The notes beneath the pieces were generated by a model that saw only the letters and a list, made by a program, of their open reading frames with translations, made no database searches and was not told the origin of the DNA. The translations under genes and the position numbers were made by a program. From the NCBI GenBank assembly GCA_965237725.1, contig OZ250151.1, positions 4,278,001 through 4,342,000 of the forward strand: a stretch of 64,000 nt of DNA, in the 5' to 3' direction. Shown here one piece after another: positions 50,384 through 60,078 of the stretch; position 1 is the stretch's first letter, and each line of letters begins with the position of its first letter. The DNA comes from G965237725 sp965237725. GTDB taxonomy: Bacteria; Pseudomonadota; Gammaproteobacteria; Arenicellales; Poriferihabitantaceae.

Positions 50384-51487
50384 ATGTCTAACAACGAAAA
50401 CTACATCAGCATCGAAAACATCTCAAAGCACTTTGGTGACGTTGTCGCTGTTGATCAGGTTAATATGCAAATTCGAGCTGGAGAATTTTTCTCACTTCTT
50501 GGCCCATCTGGATGTGGCAAGACTACATTGCTACGTATGTTGGCGGGCCTGGAGTCACCTACCACAGGTGAAATCTATATCGATGATAACCCGATGTCCG
50601 AGGTCCCCCCTTACCTGCGGCCTACCAACATGGTGTTTCAAAACTATGCCATTTTTCCGCACCTGGATGTACGCGGCAACATTGCCTATGGATTACGTAA
50701 GGATAAGCTTGACAAATCCGAGGAAAACCGGCTTGTTGAAGAGGCCCTTGAGATGGTCAAGTTGCCTGGTTTCGGAAGTCGTGGTGCAAACGAACTATCT
50801 GGCGGCCAGCGACAACGGGTTGCATTGGCTCGCGCACTGATCAAACGCCCCAAAGTATTACTCCTGGATGAACCTCTTGGCGCTCTAGACAAAAAATTGC
50901 GTGAAGAAATGCAACTTGAACTGCGCGCTCTACAGGAAACAGTGGGAATCACTTTTATCTTTGTAACCCACGATCAAGAGGAAGCGTTGACTTTGTCGGA
51001 CCGAGTGGCGGTAATGGCGCGCGGCAGTGTTTTACAAGTAGCTTCACCAAAAAACTTGTATAACAGACCAGCAAGCGTCGAGGTAGCTGATTTCATTGGA
51101 CAAATCAATTTCGTTAATGCCCAGGTTAATCAGATCGAAGGTGACAACATTACTCTCGATACGGAAGGCCTGGGAGCCATCCAAGCCTCATCAACTGCTG
51201 ATTTCTTTAAGCCTGGAGATAATGTTGTAGTTGCCATTCGACCAGAAAAAATATCCTTAGGAATAAATCCAGCAAAAAATGGAAAGCAATCAGTAAAAGG
51301 TCAATTAAAAACCTCTGCTTATCTCGGAGATAGAAGTCATTTTTACGTTAGCGTCGAAGGCTGCGAAAAACCTTTTGCCGTCGCTACCCACGACATTGAA
51401 TTATCAACGGATGACGCTCTGGAACGCGGGAGTGATGTATGGATATCCTGGAACGACGACTCTATTGTATTATTGCCCCCCGCTTAA
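50384..51487 (+). CDS. ABC transporter ATP-binding protein (PotA-like)
   Basis: A 367-residue ATPase. Walker A is GPSGCGKTT near residue 40, signature ELSGGQRQRVALARAL, Walker B VLLLDEPLGALD, and the H-loop is FVTHDQEEALTLSDR. The C-terminal TOBE-type domain (about 250-365) is present. It completes the importer and is the last gene of the plus-strand operon. Confidence 0.92.
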   Translation: MSNNENYISIENISKHFGDVVAVDQVNMQIRAGEFFSLLGPSGCGKTTLLRMLAGLESPTTGEIYIDDNPMSEVPPYLRPTNMVFQNYAIFPHLDVRGNIAYGLRKDKLDKSEENRLVEEALEMVKLPGFGSRGANELSGGQRQRVALARALIKRPKVLLLDEPLGALDKKLREEMQLELRALQETVGITFIFVTHDQEEALTLSDRVAVMARGSVLQVASPKNLYNRPASVEVADFIGQINFVNAQVNQIEGDNITLDTEGLGAIQASSTADFFKPGDNVVVAIRPEKISLGINPAKNGKQSVKGQLKTSAYLGDRSHFYVSVEGCEKPFAVATHDIELSTDDALERGSDVWISWNDDSIVLLPPA

Positions 51488-51522
51488 TCGTTGTTTGTCT
51501 TAAAATTGCACATCATCCATAG

Positions 51523-52608
51523 TTAATTTGACAGTGCTGGCTGGGAAATGATTAATGTAAGATCAGAATTGTCTTCACCAATATTTACTGTTCTGCGGAG
51601 CGCCAAACCCTTAGTCGTTGTCAGTGTTAACTGATGCTCTCCATTACCGACGCCTTTAAGTAAAAACTGCCCGGAATCGTTGGTTTTTGCATGTCGGTAA
51701 ACAACGCTTCGTGTTCCGGCGATATTTCTTTCCCATTCAAGGAGAACATTGGCACCAATAACCATATTATTAAACTGATCATAGACACGCCCCCGAAGTT
51801 CGTGAATTCCATGATCTACAACGAGGCTTACGGGGCTCTGCAAATTACCCTCAAATACATATCCCGTAATTAGCAGTGGTTGGCCGAATGTAGACAAAAA
51901 TTCAAGTCTGCCAGTGGGTACTCTCTCAACGTAGAACTCGCCAACATCATCCGTTATGGCGGATGCGGACCATTGGGTTTTTTTCGGACTTTTAACTTTT
52001 ACTCCAAATCCGGGAATCCGATTACCATCAGTATCAACTACCTCACCGACCAATGTGGCTGTTGGCAGTTCACTCAGCACTATATTTAGTTCTGTTTGAT
52101 TCGTGGTTAAGTCCACAAATTCCCTGATATATCGTACAAACGTGCCATGGGAATCAACACGCAGGTGGTAATCATTTGCCGGCTCTATTCCGTCAAACTG
52201 AAAATAGCCAATGTAATCACTTAGTGTCCTGTATGTTTTATTTCGTGATAAGGAAAACAATACAACTCTGTTAAAATTTGAAATCCCCCCAGCCTCAGTC
52301 TGAATCGTACCCCATACGGAAATGTAATGTCCGTGGGTGGATCCAGGGGAACTGGAAAATTTTTCAGGTATCCCAAGCTCCTCGACGCTGTTCGATTCAA
52401 TTTTAAGATACTCGGGATTGTCACGAAAATGAGTTATGGGATTCTCATCTAGGTGAATTCTTGGTTGTTCTGGAGAAGGTTGAGAATAATTTAGCTCAGG
52501 TGAAACCACCTGTTTTGGTATACACAAGACAATAACCCCCGCCAGTATCGCAATTAATCTTTTACGATTATGACTGATATTTGAAATTCTCATGCACAGT
52601 GTAGCCAC
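51523..52608 (-). CDS. Exported protein with three carboxypeptidase-regulatory-like repeats
   Basis: A 361-residue protein with an N-terminal membrane/signal segment (LIAILAGVIVLCIP) after a basic start. Three beta-sandwich repeats are suggested by GTIQTEAGGISNFNRVVLF, GEVVDTDGNRIPGFGVKVKS and GRVYDQFNNMVIGANVLLEW, each ending in a G-x-Y/F-Q/L-F-like strand (GYFQFDGI, GEFYVERV, GQFLLKGV). Such repeats are common in surface or periplasmic proteins. Function unknown. Confidence 0.75.
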   Translation of the reverse strand: MATLCMRISNISHNRKRLIAILAGVIVLCIPKQVVSPELNYSQPSPEQPRIHLDENPITHFRDNPEYLKIESNSVEELGIPEKFSSSPGSTHGHYISVWGTIQTEAGGISNFNRVVLFSLSRNKTYRTLSDYIGYFQFDGIEPANDYHLRVDSHGTFVRYIREFVDLTTNQTELNIVLSELPTATLVGEVVDTDGNRIPGFGVKVKSPKKTQWSASAITDDVGEFYVERVPTGRLEFLSTFGQPLLITGYVFEGNLQSPVSLVVDHGIHELRGRVYDQFNNMVIGANVLLEWERNIAGTRSVVYRHAKTNDSGQFLLKGVGNGEHQLTLTTTKGLALRRTVNIGEDNSDLTLIISQPALSN

Positions 52609-52832
52609 AAATTAGAGTATAGACCAAAATAGATTTAACTTCGCCCTTCGGTATGACAAGCCAGGGGAACTATTACTAGAAACTTGTGCTGACAGTGTTG
52701 TTATTCAGGCCAGTTATCAATTTGAGCCCGTGTGCTAATGCATTTTTTACCCGTTCCGTTTTTCGTGCCCGTTCTAATATTAACATGGACGTACTTACCA
52801 AAATTTGTTGGTTCTCCTGGATACCTATATCC

Positions 52833-53798
52833 TTAACCGCTATTGTCATGAGTATGCGCGTCTCCGTATCCATCTGGAGGCCAGTTTTTACACCGACCTT
52901 CTGTATCACCGGTCAGAAATCCGCCCGCCCCGCCATCAGGCCCGCCCCATCGGTCCGATTGACCATTATCTCGATAGTTGAAAAACATATACTCCGTCTC
53001 TAAATCATAGCCATGGGCGATTGCGTCTGCGGTCAAATTTCCATCCTGATCGAGCCACGCGACACCCTGGGCATCGAGAAAATAATCATCCGCCATGACA
53101 CCACGGAGCATCATGTTGCAGCTGTCCCCAAATCCAAAATCCTTGTTAGCCAGAGTTCGCCCTAACCGGGCGTTGCAGTCGGGCCTTATCAGGTTTTTTC
53201 CAAGAAATGATCTTTCCATATCCGGAGAAGTCCTGTCCCATTCGATAAGATGCCCTTGTTCATCGGTAGCGAAGTGACCACCTGCTGAGTGATACATGAG
53301 CCACCATCCATCTGCATTTTCCTCTGCAACTGTTTTAAGATAGTTTCTGTACCAATCTACCTCATATCCGTATTTAACCCAGGGCCATTTCTCAACACCG
53401 GTCAGCGTTTGACAATCATAATCATCAAATGCGCATGTGCCACCACGCCCTTTGGTGTTGTAATACGCCCAACAAATTGTAGACTGACCGAGTTCAGATT
53501 TTTGATAGCGATGCTTCAGATCATATAAATGCGCATGTAGCGAAACATAACGCGTACTATGGAGTAACTCCTGGGAAGGCTGCAAAGTCATCAATCCGTC
53601 TACCGAATCAATGATGAGTGTCATCTTACCGTTGACCATTGGATCTCCGTTTGGCACCCAACCCGGCTCATAGCTGTTTGGCGCACCACAAACGTCAAAG
53701 GTATAAACCAGCTCTTCAGCAATGCTGGTATTTTTCATACCAATACCGACAAAAATTATCAACGCTGCAGAAAGAATGAAAAACTTTCCGAAATTCAT
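52833..53798 (-). CDS. Secreted protein of unknown function
   Basis: With the ATG at 53798 (signal MNFGKFFILSAALIIFVGIG) the product is 321 residues; a longer frame adds 22 residues. The mature protein has scattered cysteines (VCGAPNSYEPGW, STICWAYY, GTCAFDDYDCQT, RPDCNARLG, DSCNMML) and many aromatic residues. The last 20 residues (CKNWPPDGYGDAHTHDNSG) hint at a calcium-binding-like end. I recognise no family. The frame that overlaps its 3' end is not counted. Confidence 0.65.
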   Translation of the reverse strand: MNFGKFFILSAALIIFVGIGMKNTSIAEELVYTFDVCGAPNSYEPGWVPNGDPMVNGKMTLIIDSVDGLMTLQPSQELLHSTRYVSLHAHLYDLKHRYQKSELGQSTICWAYYNTKGRGGTCAFDDYDCQTLTGVEKWPWVKYGYEVDWYRNYLKTVAEENADGWWLMYHSAGGHFATDEQGHLIEWDRTSPDMERSFLGKNLIRPDCNARLGRTLANKDFGFGDSCNMMLRGVMADDYFLDAQGVAWLDQDGNLTADAIAHGYDLETEYMFFNYRDNGQSDRWGGPDGGAGGFLTGDTEGRCKNWPPDGYGDAHTHDNSG

Positions 53799-53965
53799 TT
53801 TACTTCTTGACCGAGTTTCCGAACAACGCGCGGAGTGATGCTCCATTGCCAATGACAACGACATCTAAATTTTTGCAATTATCAATGGAAAAATAATTGA
53901 GTGTTGGCGACGAGGAATATTAAAAATTCCCAATCGCCAACACTTTATTATCGGCTATAGAACCA

Positions 53966-54652
53966 TTAAAGCAAATTCAAAGCATCTCCAGCTTGAAATT
54001 CATCAGCGTCGGTATCTTTTCCGCCATATATAACCCGCAATCCTTCCGCACCCATATAATAGGCTTCGCAAGGCGTGCTGCCCCAACTGGGGACGTTCCA
54101 ACAAAGTGCATTGTCTGCGTTAATTTCCCAGCTGCCATTTTCTTTTACACCATCCCAGGTTGTATAGAGTTTCCCACTTGGGTCATAAAAAGCGCCACCG
54201 TTGGGATCCCAAATGACAGTGTTTCCTGATACCAGTTCAGTTACCTGATCAGCTGAATACATTTCTTTTAGGATTACCGTATTACCACTCAATAATTTTG
54301 GCGCCAGTGCCGTTGCACCATCGCTCACGGTACTGACAACATCACCATTATGATAGTAGGATTCGCATGAATCTTCCTGACCATCTATGTGACGGCAAAG
54401 CATTCCATCATCATGTGTTGACCATGTACCATCGGCCCGCTCACCATCGACAATAGTTTCAAGTACGCCTGCCTCAGAATAATAGATACCACCTTCACCG
54501 CGAACCTGGGTATTTTCGGAAAGATACGAATACAGCTCGCCTCTTGTAAATGTTGTTGCCTCCTCAGTTAGTTTTGTCCCTGCTGACTGACAACCGGCCA
54601 ATGTCAAAGAGAACAAAACTAATAGTCCAATGGATATAAAGTTTCGTTTCAT
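53966..54652 (-). CDS. Lipoprotein with duplicated DUF995-like domain, TetR regulon member
   Basis: A 228-residue lipoprotein with lipobox LTLAGC. The mature part has two tandem segments of about 80 residues that share the pattern S-x-N-T, G-x-x-Y-Y/D, an internal DG, GxWS/E, LC and C-E-x-Y-Y (GTWSTHDDGMLC then SCESYY; GSWEINADNALC then PCEAYY). This resembles DUF995-type repeats. The 30-bp promoter-operator identical to that of the amine transporter lies 101 bp upstream, so both should be controlled by the same TetR. Confidence 0.75.
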   Translation of the reverse strand: MKRNFISIGLLVLFSLTLAGCQSAGTKLTEEATTFTRGELYSYLSENTQVRGEGGIYYSEAGVLETIVDGERADGTWSTHDDGMLCRHIDGQEDSCESYYHNGDVVSTVSDGATALAPKLLSGNTVILKEMYSADQVTELVSGNTVIWDPNGGAFYDPSGKLYTTWDGVKENGSWEINADNALCWNVPSWGSTPCEAYYMGAEGLRVIYGGKDTDADEFQAGDALNLL

Positions 54653-54752
54653 GGTTTACTCCTCGTTATTCACATATAGTGTTTTTGATTGTTTAAATAC
54701 CGGGAGACAAATCTGCACCAGTAATTACAGTATTCGAATCCAGCATGATTTA

Positions 54753-54782
54753 ATACTATCTGACTAGTCAGTCAGTTACAAG
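54753..54782 (-). promoter_or_regulatory. Second copy of the 30-bp promoter-operator
   Basis: -35 TTGTAA (54776-54781), 17-bp spacer containing CTGACTAGTCAG (54760-54771) and -10 TAGTAT (54753-54758), minus strand. It matches 47780-47809 base for base. The first downstream gene is the duplicated DUF995-like lipoprotein. Confidence 0.82.
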
Positions 54783-54895
54783 CATTCAATGCTGATACTT
54801 TAATGAGACATAAATCAATATACCTGAGGTTGAAACCAGATTGTAAAAGCTGAAAGAGAAACTAATTAGAAATGTCTGGTAAACGAATTAAATAA

Positions 54896-55690
54896 TCAGG
54901 CATCATACCAAAGATCGTCTGGGTCTCCTGGATAAACCCCGAGATTGGTACCATGGGCTTGATAGCCCATTAAACGGCGAATGTTGTCAGGATAACTGTC
55001 AGCAATTTCCCGGGAAATCGTAAGATAATGATTTTCCTCCTGACGCAACCATCCGAGACTATAAGTATTAATCAAACCCGCCCTCGGTATATCTGTGTTG
55101 TTTGCCCCACCACCGTGCAATGTTGAACCAAGATAAAATAATACGGAGCCTTTTGGCATGACAGCCTGAAACACGTTATCATCCTTTGTCTTCGGTTTAT
55201 TTGCCATGCAATGGCTTTCTGGTACGATTTTAGTTGCTCCATTTTCTATCGTAAAATCGTTGAGCGACCACATCGCACTGATTTGGAATTCTACGTTTGG
55301 AATTCGAATGGGATAGAACCCATCATCTTGATGTAGCACCTGATCTTCCTCTTCCGGAAGTATCTCAATTGCAGTACAACTTCCAATTCGATAGTTGATG
55401 CAATTCGGCAATAGCACGGCATCTGCTATATCCATGACTCTTGGATGGGCAATTAATTCGGCAGATGTGCGGGAAATGCCCAATATGCCGCCAAGTCGAA
55501 GCGTTTTGTATCCATTAAAATCATTCTGATAAAGGGCGCCTTCATCATCAAAATGAGGACGTAGCTCAGCCGCGATTTGATCAATTAATGAATGAGATAC
55601 CTGGTTTGTAATTATCGCACCGCCATCCCTCATTAAAGCGAGCACAACGTCATCTGAATTTGTATTTTTTTCGAAAGTTCGTAGAGTCAT
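54896..55690 (-). CDS. Phytanoyl-CoA dioxygenase (PhyH) family protein
   Basis: From ATG 55690 the protein is 264 residues; the frame continues upstream to 55921 but that part is poor in codon logic and overlaps another gene. Iron ligands are His and Asp in VLHQDDGFYPI and a distal His in STLHGGGANNTD. This HxD with G-x-x-HGGG-x-N text is typical of PhyH enzymes related to ectoine or quaternary-amine hydroxylases, but the exact substrate cannot be assigned. Confidence 0.82.
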   Translation of the reverse strand: MTLRTFEKNTNSDDVVLALMRDGGAIITNQVSHSLIDQIAAELRPHFDDEGALYQNDFNGYKTLRLGGILGISRTSAELIAHPRVMDIADAVLLPNCINYRIGSCTAIEILPEEEDQVLHQDDGFYPIRIPNVEFQISAMWSLNDFTIENGATKIVPESHCMANKPKTKDDNVFQAVMPKGSVLFYLGSTLHGGGANNTDIPRAGLINTYSLGWLRQEENHYLTISREIADSYPDNIRRLMGYQAHGTNLGVYPGDPDDLWYDA

Positions 55691-55858
55691 GAATAAAACA
55701 CGCCAAATATAATATTCCAAACATGATAAGTTTACTCTAAAACCGGAAATTGCCAACAAACTTAAGTACAAATACGTGAAATAGTTATCGCAATCAGTAA
55801 AAATTGATACCCATCTTTTCTTTTTTTCAACGTACGAGACTAAACCCTGGCAGGGGTC

Positions 55859-56164
55859 GTGGTAGTTAACGATGTATCTGAAGGGGAGCTTATCGACGGC
55901 ATAAGACCTGGCTGGACCCACTCCACAGTAATCATCTCAGCTGATGGGAGATTGCAAAAGGAAGGTATGCTAGAAGAAGGTAAAATTGGATGGTTAGGTC
56001 CCTACCCGGAAAACCAAGGCGAGTATCATTGCACCGCCTATTTTCTCGATGCGCCATTCCCGGATACCGAAATTAACAGGTCAACCATATTAGAAGTATA
56101 TAAAATCCACGGAATAGATACCGCAAATATGGTTGGAAAATATGTTAATCCGCTATCGAGCTAG
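55859..56164 (+). CDS. Short hypothetical protein, possibly a gene fragment
   Basis: A 101-residue frame that begins at GTG 55859. It has a coherent composition (RPGWTHSTVIISADGRLQKEG, PYPENQGEYHCTAYFLDAPF) and no stop-like disruption, but no signal, no known domain and no good ribosome site, so it may be the end of a broken gene. It ends with 4 bp overlap against the convergent CPXCG gene. Confidence 0.45.
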   Translation: MVVNDVSEGELIDGIRPGWTHSTVIISADGRLQKEGMLEEGKIGWLGPYPENQGEYHCTAYFLDAPFPDTEINRSTILEVYKIHGIDTANMVGKYVNPLSS

Positions 56165-56379
56165 TATTCGTTTTCATGTAATGCGTGCACAGTGGAAAAT
56201 GGATGATCCGGATTAGAGTGATCTATTTCTACCCGCATAGTTATGGGCCGACAACAAACCTGACAATCTTCAATATATTCCTGGAAAGGGACACTGGGAT
56301 CGATCATTATTTCAATAGACTCACCGCAATAAGGACAATTTATGGATTTAACCTCAACATCCAGGTAATCCGAATCCAT
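56161..56379 (-). CDS. CPXCG motif cysteine-rich protein
   Basis: A 72-residue protein with a zinc-ribbon pair: SINCPYCGESIEI (CPYCG) and IEDCQVCCRPI. This matches the small CPXCG-motif family (gammaproteobacterial, unknown function). It precedes acs on the minus strand and may be co-transcribed with the region. Confidence 0.85.
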   Translation of the reverse strand: MDSDYLDVEVKSINCPYCGESIEIMIDPSVPFQEYIEDCQVCCRPITMRVEIDHSNPDHPFSTVHALHENEY

Positions 56380-56414
56380 AGTACTCGATTAAACCTACGG
56401 GTGGTTAGTCCGAT

Positions 56415-58364
56415 CTATCCCATCCGGTTTTGAATTAGCTCCTCAACTACAGCCGGATCTGCCAGCGTACTGGTATCACCCAAGTTTTCCAGCTCATTAG
56501 CGGCAATCTTGCGCAGTATTCGTCGCATAATTTTTCCCGAACGGGTTTTTGGCAGTCCGGGCGCCCACTGAATGGCGTCAGGCTTGGCGATGGAACCGAT
56601 TTCTTTTTTAACTAAATCAAGTAACTCGGTTCGAATTTCATCGCTGGGATCGGTGCCTACCATCAAGGTCACATAGGCATAGATCCCCTGGCCCTTAATT
56701 TCATGGGGAAAGCCTACTACCGCCGCTTCTGCTACATGCTCATGTAAAACCAGCGCACTTTCAACTTCTGCGGTGCCCATTCTGTGTCCGGATACATTAA
56801 TGACATCATCCACCCGACCGGTAATCCAGTAATAACCATCTTCATCCCGACGAGCACCATCCCCCGTAGTGTAATAGCCCGGATAGGTTTTAAAATAGGT
56901 TTCAATAAAACGATCGTGGTCACCATAAACCGTTCGCATCTGACCGGGCCAGGACTGTTTAAGCACCAGATTACCCGAAGTGGCACCTTCGAGTTCATTG
57001 CCATCGGGGTCCATTAGTGCTGGCTGTATGCCAAAAAACGGACGCGTTGCGGACCCTGGTTTTGTATCCGTCGCCCCAGGCAATGGGGTAATACAGATAC
57101 CACCGGTTTCGGTTTGCCACCAGGTATCAACAATTGGACAGCGCTTATCACCGACAACGTTGTAATACCATTCCCACGCTTCCGGATTTATCGGCTCACC
57201 CACAGTTCCCAAAATCCTCAAACTGCTGCGGCTGGAATTAGTAACAAAATCATTGCCCTGCGCCATTAAGGCTCTCAAAGCGGTGGGTGCGGTATAAAAA
57301 ATACTGACATTGTGTTTATCTACCACCTGCCAGAAACGGCCAGAATCCGGATAAGTGGGCACACCTTCGAACATCATAGTGGTTGCGCCATTGGCCAAAG
57401 GTCCATAAACGATATAGGAGTGTCCAGTGACCCAACCGACATCGGCGGTGCACCAATAAATCTCACCATCGTGGTAATCAAATACATACTTATGGGTTAT
57501 TGCGGTATAAAGCTGATACCCGCCAGTGGTATGCAACACCCCTTTGGGCATACCAGTTGAACCAGAGGTATACAGAATGAACAACGGATCTTCAGCACCC
57601 ATGTGCTCCGGCGGACAATCACTTGAGGCTTCTGCCATGGCTTCGTGATACCAGACGTCTCGATCCGCATTTCCAGTAACCGGATTTCCGGTGCGTTGCA
57701 CCACCAGAGTGGTATGCACGTTTGGACAGCCCTCTAGTGCTTTCTCTACATTTTCTTTCAGTGGCACATTTTTACCGCCACGGGGACCTTCGTCTGCGGT
57801 TATAACCACCTGACAATCAGAATCCAGAATCCGGTCGCGTAAAGCATCTGGCGAAAACCCGCCAAATACAACGGAATGCACCGCACCAATCCGAGTACAG
57901 GCCAGCATGGCAACCGCCGCTTCAGGAATCATTGGCATATAAATGGATACCCGATCACCTTTCTTCACCCCGCGGGACTTCAGCACATTTCCAAACTTAC
58001 TAACTAACTCGAATAATTCACTATAAGTTATTGATTTATCGACGGCTGGGTCATCTCCTTCCCAGATTATTGCGACCTGATCACCGCGACTTTCCAAATG
58101 TCGATCAACACAGTTATAACAAACGTTAAGTTCTCCGCCCGCAAACCACTTGATCGATGCCTTGTGATAGTCCACATTCATGACCTTGTCCCAGGGTGTA
58201 TACCAGGTTACAAATTTTTCAGCCTGCTCTGCCCAGAAACCCGCCGGATCGTCCACGGATTGTTGGTACATATTTAGATATTGTTCGTCGGTGATATGGG
58301 CATTCTTGGCCGTTTCACTATCAACTTTATAAACTTTATCTTCTGACATATTTACTTCGCTCAA
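56415..58364 (-). CDS. acs: Acetyl-CoA synthetase
   Basis: A 649-residue AMP-forming acetyl-CoA synthetase. YTSGSTGMPKGVLHTTGGY is the ATP/AMP P-loop motif, WWQTETGG carries the adenylate-binding region, and PKTRSGKIMRRILRK near 605-620 contains the lysine acetylated in regulated Acs enzymes. It activates acetate to acetyl-CoA. Start ATG is well placed. Confidence 0.95.
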   Translation of the reverse strand: MSEVNMSEDKVYKVDSETAKNAHITDEQYLNMYQQSVDDPAGFWAEQAEKFVTWYTPWDKVMNVDYHKASIKWFAGGELNVCYNCVDRHLESRGDQVAIIWEGDDPAVDKSITYSELFELVSKFGNVLKSRGVKKGDRVSIYMPMIPEAAVAMLACTRIGAVHSVVFGGFSPDALRDRILDSDCQVVITADEGPRGGKNVPLKENVEKALEGCPNVHTTLVVQRTGNPVTGNADRDVWYHEAMAEASSDCPPEHMGAEDPLFILYTSGSTGMPKGVLHTTGGYQLYTAITHKYVFDYHDGEIYWCTADVGWVTGHSYIVYGPLANGATTMMFEGVPTYPDSGRFWQVVDKHNVSIFYTAPTALRALMAQGNDFVTNSSRSSLRILGTVGEPINPEAWEWYYNVVGDKRCPIVDTWWQTETGGICITPLPGATDTKPGSATRPFFGIQPALMDPDGNELEGATSGNLVLKQSWPGQMRTVYGDHDRFIETYFKTYPGYYTTGDGARRDEDGYYWITGRVDDVINVSGHRMGTAEVESALVLHEHVAEAAVVGFPHEIKGQGIYAYVTLMVGTDPSDEIRTELLDLVKKEIGSIAKPDAIQWAPGLPKTRSGKIMRRILRKIAANELENLGDTSTLADPAVVEELIQNRMG

Positions 58365-58420
58365 TAATTGTTATAAATATTTTTAACTTTACGTTCTAAA
58401 TGAAATTTTCGCAACCAGCT

Positions 58421-59053
58421 TTATGCCTGTAATTTTGACATTAAATTTGCCGTCTGGATTTCGTTCTCACTGCCGCCCTGTTCCAGGCCTTTTATCGCCC
58501 CTGCAATGTCCGCTGACGGCTTATCCTGACTGAGCTTGAACTTGCCTTCGATCCGACTCACCGGGATTTTAAATCCGACAATGGCATTCAACATCCCTAA
58601 ATCAAAATCGGGTATCCATGGATCATCTCGATCTCTTTCAAATTTATCGCTCAATTCGAGCACCAGTTGGTGGAGCTCTTCTTTGTCTTCGATTATCTGT
58701 GCAACACCATAGGCATGTACCGCGGTGTAGTTCCATGTTGGCACCCGGCCAGGGGTTTCATACCATGTTGGAGAAATATAGGCATGAGGGCCGTGGAATA
58801 TCACAAGGGACTCGGGCGCATCGGTCGAATTTTTGTCAGCGAATAATTGCCAATGAGGATTTGCCCGGGCAACGTGACCTATTAATATAATGTCTTTGCC
58901 ATCTTGTTCAACCAAAAACGGGATATGGGTTGCAATTATACTTACTGTGGGTTCACTGCCTTTACTTGTTGTCAAAATTCCAAAACTATAATCCGCAATA
59001 AAATTTATCAGGGAAGTCTTGTCACTCTGATTGAAGTGTTTAGGAACGTACAT
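58421..59053 (-). CDS. FMN-binding PaiB-like regulator
   Basis: A 210-residue protein of the FMN-binding negative transcriptional regulator family. N-terminal MYVPKHFN, then TTSKGSEPTVSIIATHIPFL and HVARANPHWQLF, and HAYISPTWYETPGRVPTWNYTAVHAYG are diagnostic. PaiB binds FMN in a split-barrel fold. Its targets are unknown. It is 56 bp upstream of acs on the same strand. Confidence 0.88.
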   Translation of the reverse strand: MYVPKHFNQSDKTSLINFIADYSFGILTTSKGSEPTVSIIATHIPFLVEQDGKDIILIGHVARANPHWQLFADKNSTDAPESLVIFHGPHAYISPTWYETPGRVPTWNYTAVHAYGVAQIIEDKEELHQLVLELSDKFERDRDDPWIPDFDLGMLNAIVGFKIPVSRIEGKFKLSQDKPSADIAGAIKGLEQGGSENEIQTANLMSKLQA

Positions 59054-59148
59054 GATGAGTAACTGGTTAAATTGAAGTCACGATTATAAGTAGGTTAATT
59101 CCCATAATAAATGTTATTGTTCAAATTTTTGAAATAAAATTTTTTCCC

Positions 59149-59700
59149 ATGTCACAGCCCGATATTAGAAAGATTGTTGTATTGATTGAAGAGACCCACA
59201 AGGATATGAACAGAGCCGTCGATACGCGAAAAGCAAAAGTAGCCGTCGCTGCGGTAATTAAAAACCCCCTGGCTGGCAAATTCAGTGAAGACCTGGAATG
59301 TATCCGCGAACTCGGTAAAAATATCAGTGGCCAGTTGGCTGAGACAGGGGTCAAGGCATTGGGTGTTAAACCCCAGGACATAGAAAGTTATGGCAAAGGC
59401 GCGATCATCGGCATCGATGGTGAACTGGAACATTCTGCCGCCCTACTCCACCCACGCTTTGGTGGGCCAGTTCGGGCCGCGGTAGTTGAAGGAAAAGATA
59501 TCATTCCCGGAACCAAAAAAGTGGGTGGGCCAGGTTCATCAATAACCATGCCATTGACCAACAAAAATAATATCTGGGATTTTGACCACATGGATTCGAT
59601 GGAAATCTCCATTGCTGATGCGCCGAAGCCCGATGAGATTATTGTGATCCTCGCCCTCGGCGTTGGTGGGCGACCACTGTGTAGAACTAAGCCGGATTAA
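59149..59700 (+). CDS. AA_synth (amino acid synthesis) family protein
   Basis: A 183-residue protein of the family named amino acid synthesis protein (DUF1185-like). IRKIVVLIEETHKDMNRAV, AVAAVIKNPLAGKFSEDLE, GKGAIIGIDGELEHSAALLHPRFG and GVGGRPLCR are family text. The biochemical role is not established; members often sit near amide or amine catabolism genes. A run of repeats begins just after its stop. Confidence 0.85.
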   Translation: MSQPDIRKIVVLIEETHKDMNRAVDTRKAKVAVAAVIKNPLAGKFSEDLECIRELGKNISGQLAETGVKALGVKPQDIESYGKGAIIGIDGELEHSAALLHPRFGGPVRAAVVEGKDIIPGTKKVGGPGSSITMPLTNKNNIWDFDHMDSMEISIADAPKPDEIIVILALGVGGRPLCRTKPD

Positions 59701-59730
59701 TAGTCTAATTCTCGTCATTCCGGAAAATAC

Positions 59731-59925
59731 TGCCGGGAGCAGAATTTCGCATAGCCCCAACGGGGTGAGTATCAGGGATGATATGAACAAAATTCTGCCG
59801 GGAGCAGAATTTCGCGTAGCCCCAATGGGGTGAGTATCAGGGACGATACGAACAAAATTCTGCCGGGAGCAGAATTTCGCGTAGCCCTAATGGGGTGAGT
59901 ATCAGGGATGATACGAACAATTCCG
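59731..59925. repeat. 3 x 65-bp tandem repeat
   Basis: Units begin TGCCGGGAGCAGAATTTCGC at 59731, 59796 and 59861, exactly 65 bp apart, and differ at only a few positions. Each unit contains a potential hairpin ATTCTGC-CGGGA-GCAGAAT, formed across the unit boundary, and a second, CCCCAATGGGG-like. It lies inside a copy of the 35-bp palindromic repeat. Confidence 0.85.
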
Positions 59926-60078
59926 AAGGAATATCCGGAATCCACCTCACCTATTTTCAAATCGCATAATGTATTCGAAATATGGATCCCGGATCGTCGC
60001 TATGCTCCGTCCGGGAAGACGGCGGTGGTGGGTATCTAGTTCATGCCTCTAAATCCTTCATTTTATCCACAATACACC

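Noticed and set aside
52676..52909. 77-codon minus-strand frame overlapping the end of the 52833 gene
   Set aside because: Possible frameshifted extension of the secreted protein was considered, but the composition is not clearly protein-like and the main frame ends normally.
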